A stretch of 64,000 nucleotides of DNA from the NCBI GenBank assembly GCA_038236995.1, contig JBBRZE010000009.1, forward strand, positions 28,280 to 92,279. Reading direction: 5' to 3'. Origin of the DNA: JAAFHB01 sp038236995. GTDB taxonomy: Bacteria > Bacteroidota > Bacteroidia > Bacteroidales > Prolixibacteraceae. This document shows positions 17,457 through 25,861 of the stretch, in pieces. A program made the position numbers and the translations under genes. How positions within the stretch are numbered: position 1 is the stretch's first letter; the number at the start of each line of letters is the position of its first letter. The notes beneath the pieces are model-generated. The model was given only the letters and a program-made list of their open reading frames with translations, searched no databases and was not told the DNA's origin.

Positions 17457-18105
17457 AGCATTGGTAGTTTTTTCAGGTGGTCAGGATTCGACAACCTGTC
17501 TTTTCTGGGCTAAAAAGCATTTTGACGAGGTTTTGGCGATTGCTTTTGATTATGGACAGCGCCACATTGTTGAACTTGACGCTGCAAAAAAGATTGCGTC
17601 GGAAGCAAAAGTAAAACTGAACCTATTTAAAATCAACTTACTAAGCGAAGTGTCGCATAATTCATTAACAGATAATGCGATGGAGGTTGAAACAAATCAG
17701 CCCGATCACCGCCCGCCCAATACGTTAGTTGAAGGCAGAAATATGTTGTTTCTTACTTATGCCGCCGTCTTTGCCAAAGCCAATGGAATCAGTGACATCA
17801 TTACTGGTGTCGGTCAGGCTGACTATAGCGGATATCCCGACTGCAGAAATGAATTTATAAAATCGCTGAATCAGACACTTAATCTGTCGATGGATTACGA
17901 TTACCATATTCATACTCCACTGATGTGGCTCGACAAATCTGAAATTTGGCAAATGGCCGACGGGCTGGGCGTATTTGAGATTGTGCGGGATCAGACGATC
18001 ACCTGCTATCACGGGATTCAAGGTGAAGGTTGCGGCACATGTCCGTCGTGCAAATTGCGAAACAGAGGTTTGTTAAAATATTTAAAATCAAAGAATAATG
18101 GATGA
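17449..18105 (+). CDS. queC: 7-cyano-7-deazaguanine (preQ0) synthase
   Basis: 218 residues, normal for QueC, which uses ATP and ammonia to turn 7-carboxy-7-deazaguanine into preQ0. The PP-loop ATP site VVFSGGQDSTTCLFWA is at residues 5-20. FVEGRNMLFLT-like residues (LVEGRNMLFLTYAA) and GVGQADYSGYPDCRNEF follow. The zinc site at the end has the cysteines of TITCYHG and GEGCGTCPSCKLRNRG. It overlaps the kinase gene by 8 bases and queF by 8 bases, indicating one translationally coupled operon. QueD and QueE are not in this window. Confidence 0.97.
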   Translation: MSKALVVFSGGQDSTTCLFWAKKHFDEVLAIAFDYGQRHIVELDAAKKIASEAKVKLNLFKINLLSEVSHNSLTDNAMEVETNQPDHRPPNTLVEGRNMLFLTYAAVFAKANGISDIITGVGQADYSGYPDCRNEFIKSLNQTLNLSMDYDYHIHTPLMWLDKSEIWQMADGLGVFEIVRDQTITCYHGIQGEGCGTCPSCKLRNRGLLKYLKSKNNG

Positions 18106-18568
18106 TTTAAAAAGTTTGGGAAAGTCAACCGGTTATGAATTCAGTTATTCACCGCAAGTGTTGGAAACCTTTGAAAACCGTCATCCCGGAAACGATTACT
18201 GGGTCAAATTCAATTGCCCCGAGTTCACTTCATTATGCCCGATTACGGGTCAGCCCGATTTTGCGGCCATATACATTAGTTATATTCCTGATGTGAAAAT
18301 GGTTGAAAGTAAAAGTCTTAAGCTGTATCTTTTCAGTTTCAGGAACCATGGTGGATTCCATGAAGATTGCGTTAATATCATCATGAAAGACCTGATCAAA
18401 TTGATGGAACCAAGGTATATCGAGGTTTGGGGGAAATTCACACCACGCGGTGGTATTAGTATCGATCCGTATTGCAATTACGGAAAACCTGAGACCAACT
18501 TTGTGGCAATGGCTGAGTTTAGGATGATGAACCATGACCTATATCCGGAGAAGGTGGATAACCGATAG
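18098..18568 (+). CDS. queF: NADPH-dependent preQ0 reductase (preQ1 synthase)
   Basis: 156 residues, the short unimodular QueF type that reduces the nitrile of preQ0 to the amine of preQ1 with two NADPH. Catalytic Cys and Asp are in SLCPITGQPDF (about residues 44-54), and the QueF motif ESKSLKLYLFSFRNHG (about 71-86) is complete, followed by FHEDCVN and the FTPRGGISIDPYCNYG block. It ends the operon; 8 bases after its stop codon lies a palindromic repeat that may serve as the terminator. Its product preQ1 is the ligand of the riboswitch at the operon's start. Confidence 0.96.
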   Translation: MDDLKSLGKSTGYEFSYSPQVLETFENRHPGNDYWVKFNCPEFTSLCPITGQPDFAAIYISYIPDVKMVESKSLKLYLFSFRNHGGFHEDCVNIIMKDLIKLMEPRYIEVWGKFTPRGGISIDPYCNYGKPETNFVAMAEFRMMNHDLYPEKVDNR

Positions 18569-18575
18569 AAAAAAA

Positions 18576-18602
18576 TAGAGACAAGGCAGTGCCTTGTCTC
18601 TA
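18576..18602. repeat. Palindromic repeat, copy 1 (TAGAGAC family)
   Basis: A near-perfect 27-base inverted repeat of the form TAGAGAC-AAGGC-agt-GCCTT-GTCTCTA, between the convergent ends of queF and eno. A nearly identical copy is at 36588-36616 and a third with a different core (GTTGCATGCAAC) at 50714-50739. It can fold into a strong hairpin in either strand but has no U-run. It resembles REP/PU-type palindromes spread in many genomes. Confidence 0.75.
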
Positions 18603-18628
18603 CAATTCATTCTTATCGCGGGAAATAA

Positions 18629-19930
18629 TTATCCCTTCTTTACTTTTACAACTCCATAAACTGCACTTTCGCCCAATTCCTCTTCAATACGGAGCAACTG
18701 GTTGTATTTTGCGATCCGGTCAGTGCGGCTCAACGAACCGGTTTTGATCTGACCGCTATTGGTTGCAACAGCGATATCAGCAATGGTTGTATCTTCAGTT
18801 TCTCCTGAGCGATGTGAGGTAACACTTGTGTAACCTGCACGGTGAGCCATTTCGATGGCATCAAGTGTTTCAGTAAGTGTACCAATCTGATTTACTTTAA
18901 TCAGGATAGAATTGGCAGCGCCTAATTCGATCCCCTTCTTTAGGTATTCAACATTGGTTACAAACAAGTCATCGCCAACAAGCTGACATTTATCACCGGT
19001 TTTTTTGGTATGCAACACCCAACCTTCCCAGTCGCTCTGGTCGAATCCATCCTCAATAGAGTCAATCGGATATTTAGCAACAAGATCGGCCAGGAAATCA
19101 ACCTGTTGTTCACGGGTTCTTTTTGCACCATTTGGTCCTTCGAATTTGGAATAGTCATAAATGCCATTTACATAGAATTCTGAAGCAGCGCAATCAAGTC
19201 CAATCGAAACATCACCGCCATCTTCTGCACGACCTGGTTTGTAACCTGCTTTTTTAATGGCATCGATGATGCTGTTTAAGGCATCTTCGGTTCCGGCGAG
19301 TGCCGGTGCAAAGCCACCTTCGTCGCCTACCGCAGTACTTAAATTACGGTCATGAAGCACTTTTTTAAGACTGTGGAATACTTCGGCACCCATACGAAGG
19401 CCTTCGCGAAAGGAAGTTGCGCCGATCGGGCGAATCATAAATTCCTGGAATGCAATCGGAGCGTCAGAATGCGATCCGCCATTGATGATATTCATCATCG
19501 GAACAGGCAATGTTTTGGCATTTGTTCCACCGATGTAGCGATAAAGTGGCATATCAAGGTAAGCCGCAGCAGCTTTGGCAACTGCCAGCGATACACCAAG
19601 AATTGCATTTGCCCCAAGATTCGATTTTGTTTTTGTGCCATCCAGTTCGATCAATTTACGATCCAGCGCAACCTGATTAAGTGCACTCATTCCAACGACC
19701 TCTTCTGCAATCGTTTTATTAATATTTTCAACTGCTTTAAGTACACCTTTGCCGAGATAGCGTTTTTTATCTCCGTCCCGAAGTTCAAGCGCTTCGTTTT
19801 CGCCGGTTGATGCACCTGATGGTACTGCGGCACGTCCCATGATTCCACTTTCAAGTGTCACTTCAACCTCAACGGTTGGGTTCCCGCGAGAATCGAGAAT
19901 TTCTCTTCCGATTACTTTGTAAATTAACAT
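18629..19930 (-). CDS. eno: Enolase
   Basis: 433 residues, full length. Interconverts 2-phosphoglycerate and phosphoenolpyruvate in glycolysis. Landmarks: IGREILDSRGNPTVEVEV, AVPSGASTGENEALELRD (mobile loop), VPMMNIINGGSHSDAPIAFQEFMI, the catalytic Glu region GDEGGFAP, metal ligands in SIEDGFDQSDWEGW and QLVGDDLFVTN, catalytic Lys in SILIKVNQIGTLTETL, and SHRSGETEDTTIADIAVA. All are intact. A candidate -7 element TATATTTG on the minus strand (20022-20029) lies about 92 bases upstream, but no good -33 was found. Convergent with queF. Confidence 0.98.
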   Translation of the reverse strand: MLIYKVIGREILDSRGNPTVEVEVTLESGIMGRAAVPSGASTGENEALELRDGDKKRYLGKGVLKAVENINKTIAEEVVGMSALNQVALDRKLIELDGTKTKSNLGANAILGVSLAVAKAAAAYLDMPLYRYIGGTNAKTLPVPMMNIINGGSHSDAPIAFQEFMIRPIGATSFREGLRMGAEVFHSLKKVLHDRNLSTAVGDEGGFAPALAGTEDALNSIIDAIKKAGYKPGRAEDGGDVSIGLDCAASEFYVNGIYDYSKFEGPNGAKRTREQQVDFLADLVAKYPIDSIEDGFDQSDWEGWVLHTKKTGDKCQLVGDDLFVTNVEYLKKGIELGAANSILIKVNQIGTLTETLDAIEMAHRAGYTSVTSHRSGETEDTTIADIAVATNSGQIKTGSLSRTDRIAKYNQLLRIEEELGESAVYGVVKVKKG

Positions 19931-20157
19931 CGTTTTTTGGTATTAAATAGTAATAAAAATTAATGTTGCTGTCATACTAACAGTTTGATACAAAAAATAG
20001 TTTTGAAATCGTTAAACCTTACAAATATAAACATTCCGGAAATCATAAACTTGCTATACACTGGAAAGACTGTTAGAAAGAGGTTAAATTTAGAGATGAA
20101 ATTTAATGGGTTCATTCGACAATCAAAAGAGATTGTGAGTTCGTCGAAAGTCAAAAA

Positions 20158-20190
20158 TGAAAGCCCCGGAAAAATTTCCAGGGCTTTTCA
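20158..20190 (-). terminator. Terminator after the CarboxypepD_reg-domain gene
   Basis: AAAGCCC...GGGCTTT arms with an inner GGAAA/TTTCC extension (20160-20187, one mismatch), followed on the minus strand by TTTCATTTTTG. It lies 60 bases after the stop of the gene at 20249-21556. The rest of the 318-base gap to eno (19931-20248) holds only the candidate eno promoter; no further gene is supported. Confidence 0.65.
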
Positions 20191-20248
20191 TGCTGATTAT
20201 TTGGAACGAACATAGAACTTTAAATTCTAATTCGTTATTGAACGTGTT

Positions 20249-21556
20249 TTACATTTTCGTTTTTTCGAGTCTCTTTTGAATTTTCTTTATGGCGTTCTCA
20301 ATCGGTTTTTCCGGTTCAATAACATTGTATTCTCCCCAGAACTCACGATCCGCAAATCCTGAAATCTCATCGGTTAATACGACAGTTGATTTCATTCGAT
20401 CGGCCATTTTTACCGGTTTATCAGTTGTCTTTTCCCAGTCTGTGATAGCCATTTCGATGGTCGATTCATAAACGGTATTGAATAACTTCTTTTTCCAGTC
20501 AACTTTGAAAGTAATCTGCCCTCTTGAATAACTGTAGTACCATTTACCATCTTTCTCGCGATAGTCAATATGGTAAGCTGCAAGCGTCGGATAGACTTTT
20601 GCACCAGCTGGTTTCTTCTTAATAAACATATCGCTGGCCATCATTTTATTTTCAACGTTAAGGTTAAACGTGGCACTTGTAATGGCAAGACTCTCAGTAT
20701 CGATAAACAGTTTTCCATAATAGAGCGGTTCTGTAATGTGAGAACGTTGTTTGAATGACAACACATATATCAAACGGTCGTTAACTTTCGTAATGTTTTC
20801 AAGGCTGAATTCATAATTGCCAATCATATCTTCGGTGAAAACCATTTCAGGATTCTTCATAATATCCAGGTACAAAGTGGTATATGGCCCTCCCTGAAGT
20901 TTAAAAGTTAAAGTATCCATCTTGGTGTAATCAGTACTTTTCCTGGCTTTGTAGAGTTGAGCCACATCGATCCGTGATGACATATAAGGCTGTTTATGTA
21001 TTTCGACAACAGCCTCGGAAAGAGATACATAAGTCCTTCTTTTCTTGATTGTTTCGCGGTAGAATGCTGACATTAATGTTTGATCATTGAAATAGTTATC
21101 TGCCCGCTTATTCATAACAGCACGGATCAGCAACTCGGGATCTTTTGGAAAAACCCGAACCTCATTCAATGCAATAACCAATAAATCAAGTTCAATTCTA
21201 GTTCTTTCAGATTTAAATTCCGAAAGATTCACACTTTTGTTTTTGTATCCAAGAAAGGATACAGTTACTTTTCCTTCGGTCATACTTTTTGGAACTTTTA
21301 ACGAGAATTCACCTTCAGAATTTGTGATCGTTGCAATATTTGTTCCATTCAAAGTTAGAGAAGCAAAAGCAAGCGGAGACCTTGTCTCCTGATCAGATAC
21401 AGAACCTTTATACTGGACATACGTCAAAGTGTCAGGCTGATTTGATTTTGGGATAGCCGGAAGAGCAATTGATGCTCTTGAAAATCCCATAAGAATCAAA
21501 ATAATAGCTGTTATTATTGTTGATCTTTGACCGAAGTAGAAAGTTTGTGTTTTCAT
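20249..21556 (-). CDS. Carboxypeptidase-regulatory-like domain protein, exported, unknown function
   Basis: 435 residues. An N-terminal hydrophobic segment (TIITAIILILMGFSRASIALP) is a signal peptide. Residues about 47-130 form a CarboxypepD_reg-like beta-sandwich: YKGSVSDQETRSPLAFASLTLNGTNIATITNSEGEFSLKVP, then VTVSFLGYKNKSV. The remaining 300 residues are of the kind found in Bacteroidota cell-envelope proteins, with AFYRETIKKRRTYVSLSEAVVEI, LYYGKLFIDTESLAITSATFNL and KDGKWYYSYSRGQITFKVDW, often present after such a domain. No catalytic motif was recognised; a periplasmic or outer-membrane location is likely. It is divergent from the patatin gene, 203 bases away. Confidence 0.75.
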   Translation of the reverse strand: MKTQTFYFGQRSTIITAIILILMGFSRASIALPAIPKSNQPDTLTYVQYKGSVSDQETRSPLAFASLTLNGTNIATITNSEGEFSLKVPKSMTEGKVTVSFLGYKNKSVNLSEFKSERTRIELDLLVIALNEVRVFPKDPELLIRAVMNKRADNYFNDQTLMSAFYRETIKKRRTYVSLSEAVVEIHKQPYMSSRIDVAQLYKARKSTDYTKMDTLTFKLQGGPYTTLYLDIMKNPEMVFTEDMIGNYEFSLENITKVNDRLIYVLSFKQRSHITEPLYYGKLFIDTESLAITSATFNLNVENKMMASDMFIKKKPAGAKVYPTLAAYHIDYREKDGKWYYSYSRGQITFKVDWKKKLFNTVYESTIEMAITDWEKTTDKPVKMADRMKSTVVLTDEISGFADREFWGEYNVIEPEKPIENAIKKIQKRLEKTKM

Positions 21557-21686
21557 GGCTTAAATTTTAAAAATTTGGACTTTATACTCATGAGACAGCC
21601 AGTCTACAAAACACCCTTATACGGAAACCTTCTTTTTTTAAGAATCGCTTAAAAACTACCACCACCAGTCTTATTAAGAACTATAA

Positions 21687-21718
21687 TTGTCAAATATTCA
21701 GAGATTTTAATAATTTTG
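21687..21718 (+). promoter_or_regulatory. Promoter of the patatin gene
   Basis: TTG (21687-21689), a 21-base spacer and TAATTTTG (21711-21718) fit the Bacteroidota consensus. The start would be near 21724, about 36 bases before the GTG start codon. Confidence 0.5.
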
Positions 21719-21759
21719 GCAGTGGAATTTGAATGAAATTTTGTTAAAATGAGAATATT

Positions 21760-23943
21760 GTGAAACGAAAGATAATTATAGCGCTTTTAACAGTGTTTTC
21801 ACTATTTGTCAATGCTACAGAATCTTCGAAAAGGCCTAAAATCGGGTTGGTTCTTTCGGGCGGAGGAGCAAAAGGTTTTGCACATGTTGGCGCACTTAAA
21901 GTAATTGAGGAGGCAGGAATTCCTATTGATTATATTACCGGTACCAGCGTCGGTAGTATTGTAGGAGGACTTTATGCTATTGGATATGATGCTTCCATGC
22001 TTGAACATATCATCCAAAGCCAGAATTGGCAGGAGTTATTAAGCAACAGTTTTAAAAGGGAATATATACCTACGATTATAAAAGAAGAGCAACTGCGTTA
22101 TCTTATAACGCTGCCAATCGAAACAAAAAAAATCACGATCCCTTCTGGCTTGCTAAACGGACAGAATGCAATGGAATTCTTTACATATCTCACATACGGA
22201 TACCATGATATAACTGATTTTTCGAAATTACCCATTCCATTTGAATGCATTGCGGCAGATATTGCCACAGGAGATGAGGTCATTCTTAAGAGGGGATTCC
22301 TGCCGAAAGCGATTAGAGCAAGTATGGCATTCCCGGCAGCGATAGCTGCTTGCGAGATTGATGGCCGTATGCTGGTTGATGGCGGAATTGTGAATAATTT
22401 CCCCGTCGATCGTTGCCGTGAAATGGGTGCGGATATTATTATCGGGGTCGATATTGGAGATGCTTTGCTGACAAAAGATAAAATAAAATCGATTCCTGAC
22501 GTTATTTCCCAACTCACCAGTCTGATGTCGATCGAGCGAAGTGAAAAGAATCGGAAGAATGTCGATATATTAATAAGACCTGATATTTCAGGCTATTCTG
22601 CTTCCAGTTTTGATACCGAATCAGCTATCGTTTTGATGAAACGGGGAGAGGATGCTGCCCGTAAAATACTGCCTAAACTCATAAGAATGCGCGATTCGCT
22701 TGGGATTGCACCTGTCCTCAAAAAACCACGCGAAATGCCGAATGAAAGTGCATCTATGATTGTGAATAAGATTGAGGTTGAAGGAACTGAGAAGACGAAT
22801 ATTGTATCTTTTCTTGGCAAAATGGGGATTGGTAAAGACAAGAATGTCACCCTACAGCATATACGACAAAGTGTTTCAAGAATTTATGCTGCCGGTAATT
22901 ACGAGAATGTTGATTTCAGGATATCAGGTGATGCTAAAAAAACAATTCTTATAAATGTGAAAGAGAGTTCAACTCAACGTTTGAATATTGGGCTCCATTA
23001 CGACACTGATCTTAAAGCGTCAGCACTTATTAACACAACTATTTACAGCGATCGGATAAGTGGGTCGAATCTTTCGCTCGATGCAAAATTATCATCTTTA
23101 CCAATGTTTTCAGCGCGGTACTCCCTCGACAGGGGCTGGAAACCAGGATTCACGGTGTTCGGATCCTTTATTTCGGATAAAATCTGGGGATACGAAAATG
23201 AACGAAAGTCGTCTGAAATTAATGTTCAGCTGATAAATCTTCAGGTGGCAACCCAGGCAGTCATCTCCGATGCATTCAGAATATCGATTGGTGCTTCTCT
23301 GGAGAATTTTCGATTTGGAACGGTCATCGGGGTGCCAGATACTACAGAGTTAAAGAATGGTATTTTTTATAATTATTTCGCGAAACTAAAACTTGATGAA
23401 TTGGATCATCCATATTTTCCTACAAAGGGTTGGGCAATGGACGGCATCTTCAAACTTGTAACAGAAAATGGATGGACCTATACCGGTAATTCACCGCTTG
23501 TACTGATGGGGCTCACGGCTAAAGTGGCTAAAAAAATCTCCAATCGGCTTACCTTTCTCCCATCATTTTATTCCCAATTTACATTTGCTAAAACCGCACC
23601 GGTGTATTATAAAGCATATATTGGTGGATTTCAAAGAACTAACTATTTTGGAATTTACCTCCCTTTTGCTGGATTAAGACGGATGGAACTCAGCGCTGAC
23701 AATGTTGCCTTGGTTCGCCTTGACCTTCGATTGCGGTTATGGGAGAAGTTCTATTTGACAGCAAATCCCAATTTTGGAATGTATGGTGACAGCGTCTCTC
23801 CGTTTGTCGAAGGAAATTTTATGGTAGGTGGGGGTTTCTCTATTGCTTACGACAGTATGGTAGGACCGATTGAATTCAATCTGAGCACATCAAACATAAA
23901 CAATAAAGTAGCTGCATTTTTCTCCCTGGGTTACTGCTTTTAA
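21760..23943 (+). CDS. Patatin-like phospholipase with C-terminal outer-membrane barrel (PlpD-like)
   Basis: 727 residues from a GTG start. A signal peptide (about 1-20) is followed by a patatin domain with oxyanion loop SGGGAKGFAHVGALK (about 30-44), nucleophile elbow GTSVGS (about 60-65) and catalytic Asp in VDGGIVNNFP (about 206-215). After it come a POTRA-like segment (from about 330: VNKIEVEGTEKTNIVSFLGKMGIG) and a 16-strand-type BamA/surface-antigen barrel ending in FFSLGYCF. This is the type Vd plan, in which the barrel carries a lipase to the surface or periplasm. The lipid substrate is unknown. It stands alone with its own promoter; the dacB gene follows after 74 bases. Confidence 0.9.
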   Translation: MKRKIIIALLTVFSLFVNATESSKRPKIGLVLSGGGAKGFAHVGALKVIEEAGIPIDYITGTSVGSIVGGLYAIGYDASMLEHIIQSQNWQELLSNSFKREYIPTIIKEEQLRYLITLPIETKKITIPSGLLNGQNAMEFFTYLTYGYHDITDFSKLPIPFECIAADIATGDEVILKRGFLPKAIRASMAFPAAIAACEIDGRMLVDGGIVNNFPVDRCREMGADIIIGVDIGDALLTKDKIKSIPDVISQLTSLMSIERSEKNRKNVDILIRPDISGYSASSFDTESAIVLMKRGEDAARKILPKLIRMRDSLGIAPVLKKPREMPNESASMIVNKIEVEGTEKTNIVSFLGKMGIGKDKNVTLQHIRQSVSRIYAAGNYENVDFRISGDAKKTILINVKESSTQRLNIGLHYDTDLKASALINTTIYSDRISGSNLSLDAKLSSLPMFSARYSLDRGWKPGFTVFGSFISDKIWGYENERKSSEINVQLINLQVATQAVISDAFRISIGASLENFRFGTVIGVPDTTELKNGIFYNYFAKLKLDELDHPYFPTKGWAMDGIFKLVTENGWTYTGNSPLVLMGLTAKVAKKISNRLTFLPSFYSQFTFAKTAPVYYKAYIGGFQRTNYFGIYLPFAGLRRMELSADNVALVRLDLRLRLWEKFYLTANPNFGMYGDSVSPFVEGNFMVGGGFSIAYDSMVGPIEFNLSTSNINNKVAAFFSLGYCF

Positions 23944-24017
23944 AGAACGTTGGAGAAAGGACAAGACTTTGAGAAAGTTAAAATAAGAGCACATTTGAGT
24001 TGGCACAATAACATTAT

Positions 24018-25478
24018 ATGATAAAAATGAGGTATTTAGTTTTATTTGTATTTGGCTGTTTATTTTTTCAGGCAACAGATGCTCAACCCGCCCAGACACT
24101 CAAAGAGAAAGTTTTGAAAAATGCCGGCTATTCGGTCTATGTAATTGATGCAGAAGCTGGAAAAGTTTTATTTGAAACACCTCAGCTGAGTTTGGTGCCG
24201 GCCTCGGTGATGAAAGTTGTAACCACAGCTGCAGCATTAGAAATCTTAGGTGCTGATTTTGTATTCAAAACTCAATTAGGAATTACAGGTAAAATAAACA
24301 TTGAGACTGGCTCAATGGAAGGGAATTTGGTTCTCAAAGGTGGCTGTGACCCTGCATTTTACTCAGACTATTTTCCAGAACACTATAGAGGAACCTTCGA
24401 AGCATGGGCTGAAGCCCTTTCAAAAACCGGGATAAAAAGTATTAAGGGAGATTTCATTGTTGATCTGTCTCAAATGAAGGGATCATCGATACCCGGAGGC
24501 TGGTTGTGGGAAGATATCGGTAACTACTATGGAACAGGAGTATCGGCACTAACTTATTCCGACAATTACTACAATATTCATTTTTCCTCTCCGGCCGAAT
24601 CCGATAAACCGGTAACCATCAATAGAACGGATCCACTGATCGACAGTCTGCACCTGATTAATAAAGTAGTTTCATCAGACATAAACCGTGACCTCGCTTT
24701 TATATATGGTGCCCCTGGTTCCTTAACACAACTCGTTGAAGGAACTATTCCCAAAGGACGCACTGATTTCGTTGTGAAAGCTGCAATGCCCGAACCTGCC
24801 CGTATTGCAGTTAATGAATTCATTAAAACACTGAAATATAACAAAATAGATATATCTGGAAAAGTCTTATTTGTTAATACACCAACAAATGAACCGTTTA
24901 CACTGATCGCAGAAAAAACATCCCCTCCACTTCGCGATCTGATTGTTCCGCTTAATAAGGAAAGCATCAATCTTTTTGCTGAACATCTGTTACGCGAAAT
25001 TGGGATTGTGCGTAAAGGATCCTCATCATTGGACAAAAGCATTGAAGCACTGAAAGAATTTTGGATAGAAAAGGGTATCTTTCTGGATGGATTCTACCCG
25101 ACAGACGGAAGTGGTCTCTCACGTTCGAATGGGATTTGTCCGCGAACATTGACTGAAGTACTTCGTTATATGTACCTTAGCACAAATCGTGAAAATTTTA
25201 TCAACTCGCTCCCGGTAGCCGGTCAAAGAGGAACGCTTCAATCGGCATTTAACGGGTCGAAACTTGAAAATAACCTAAGAGCGAAAACCGGTTCAATGAC
25301 AAGAGTCAGAAGTATGGCCGGAATTTTCACAAATCAAAAAGGTAAGAAGTTGATATTTGCCGTTATTACGAATAATTTCGAAGGCTCGCAAGCATTGGCA
25401 GGCCTTACAATCGAAGATTTTCTGAATGAAATTTATTTGATGGATTCAACCCCGGTTAAAAAGCAGGTAGCTCATTGA
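24018..25478 (+). CDS. dacB: D-alanyl-D-alanine carboxypeptidase/endopeptidase (PBP4, peptidase S13)
   Basis: 486 residues with a signal peptide (MRYLVLFVFGCLFFQATDAQ). It trims or cleaves D-Ala cross-links in the periplasm. The three active-site motifs are SVMK (SxxK, about residues 64-67, in VPASVMKVVTTAAALEILG), SRSN (SxN, in GSGLSRSNGICP, about 369-372) and KTG (KTGSMTRVRSMAG, about 420). The insert between SxxK and SxN, with VLKGGCDPAF and WLWEDIGNYYGTGVSAL, is typical of S13 enzymes. No terminator was seen in the 110 bases after it. The next transcript start is the ilv leader promoter. Confidence 0.95.
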   Translation: MIKMRYLVLFVFGCLFFQATDAQPAQTLKEKVLKNAGYSVYVIDAEAGKVLFETPQLSLVPASVMKVVTTAAALEILGADFVFKTQLGITGKINIETGSMEGNLVLKGGCDPAFYSDYFPEHYRGTFEAWAEALSKTGIKSIKGDFIVDLSQMKGSSIPGGWLWEDIGNYYGTGVSALTYSDNYYNIHFSSPAESDKPVTINRTDPLIDSLHLINKVVSSDINRDLAFIYGAPGSLTQLVEGTIPKGRTDFVVKAAMPEPARIAVNEFIKTLKYNKIDISGKVLFVNTPTNEPFTLIAEKTSPPLRDLIVPLNKESINLFAEHLLREIGIVRKGSSSLDKSIEALKEFWIEKGIFLDGFYPTDGSGLSRSNGICPRTLTEVLRYMYLSTNRENFINSLPVAGQRGTLQSAFNGSKLENNLRAKTGSMTRVRSMAGIFTNQKGKKLIFAVITNNFEGSQALAGLTIEDFLNEIYLMDSTPVKKQVAH

Positions 25479-25587
25479 ATTTTATTAAAACATTTGGTCA
25501 TTTTCTTTTAAAATTCTCAAACATCACCAAAATCACCCTTAAAATATCGAATTGCATTAATTAATTGTAAATTGCTTACGATTTTAT

Positions 25588-25617
25588 TTTGAGATGAAAG
25601 TTTTATTTGTAGTTTTG
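25588..25617 (+). promoter_or_regulatory. Promoter of the ilv-leu leader transcript
   Basis: TTTG (25588-25591), an 18-base spacer and TAGTTTTG (25610-25617) match the consensus; the transcript would start near 25623. A second -7-like element, TAGATTTG (25690-25697), lies only 15 bases before the leader peptide start but lacks a -33 partner. Bases 25640-25660 can form a small hairpin (TTAACC/GGTTAA). Confidence 0.5.
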
Positions 25618-25711
25618 CCCCGAACTTTAATGAAAAGCATTAACCGGAAAATTTGGTTAAACAAAAACAAAAGTTCGATTGTTACTTTGTAGATTTGTAT
25701 TTTTAGAAATT

Positions 25712-25777
25712 ATGAAGAATTTAAATTTATATAGCCTTCTACTCGTGGTCATTCTTATTCTCGTCGATAACGGGTGA
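25712..25777 (+). CDS. ilv-leu operon leader peptide
   Basis: A 21-codon ORF reads ATG-AAG-AAT and then carries, over 15 codons, an extraordinary run of branched-chain residues: ...SLLLVVILILVDNG at its end (Leu seven, Val three, Ile two in total). It ends in TGA 34 bases before a terminator hairpin and 84 bases before ilvD. Such composition is the hallmark of a control peptide whose translation senses charged Leu, Val and Ile tRNAs. It is too short to be a normal gene and was found by reading the leader. No Shine-Dalgarno sequence precedes it. Confidence 0.85.
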   Translation: MKNLNLYSLLLVVILILVDNG

Positions 25778-25843
25778 GGAGGGTTGTATATTGTATGATA
25801 AAACATATAAGAGCCTTTCTCGAAATGAGAAAGGCTTTTTTTT
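25776..25843 (+). terminator. Attenuator of the ilv-leu operon (terminator with competing antiterminator)
   Basis: Terminator: arms AGCCTTTCTC (25812-25821) and GAGAAAGGCT (25827-25836) around GAAAT, followed by a run of T. Antiterminator: GAGGAGGGTT (25776-25785), which overlaps the leader peptide stop codon, can pair over 10 bases (three G-U) with the 5' arm of the terminator. A further small hairpin (25791-25797 with 25804-25810) sits between them. A ribosome stalled on the Leu/Val/Ile codons leaves 25776-25785 free, so the terminator cannot form. A ribosome that reaches the stop codon covers that strand and the terminator forms. All parts are seen in the sequence; the behaviour is inferred from the classical ilv/leu/his mechanism. 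Confidence 0.82.
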
Positions 25844-25861
25844 AAACAAAACTTTGCCATA

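Noticed and set aside
19352..19810. 152-residue plus-strand ORF opposite enolase
   Set aside because: It is antisense to the highly conserved eno gene, rich in Cys/His/Phe as expected for a shadow frame.
25588..25861. T-box or ligand riboswitch in front of ilvD
   Set aside because: No T-box sequence (TGGNACCGCG-like) or known aptamer core is visible, while the leader peptide plus attenuator explains the region.
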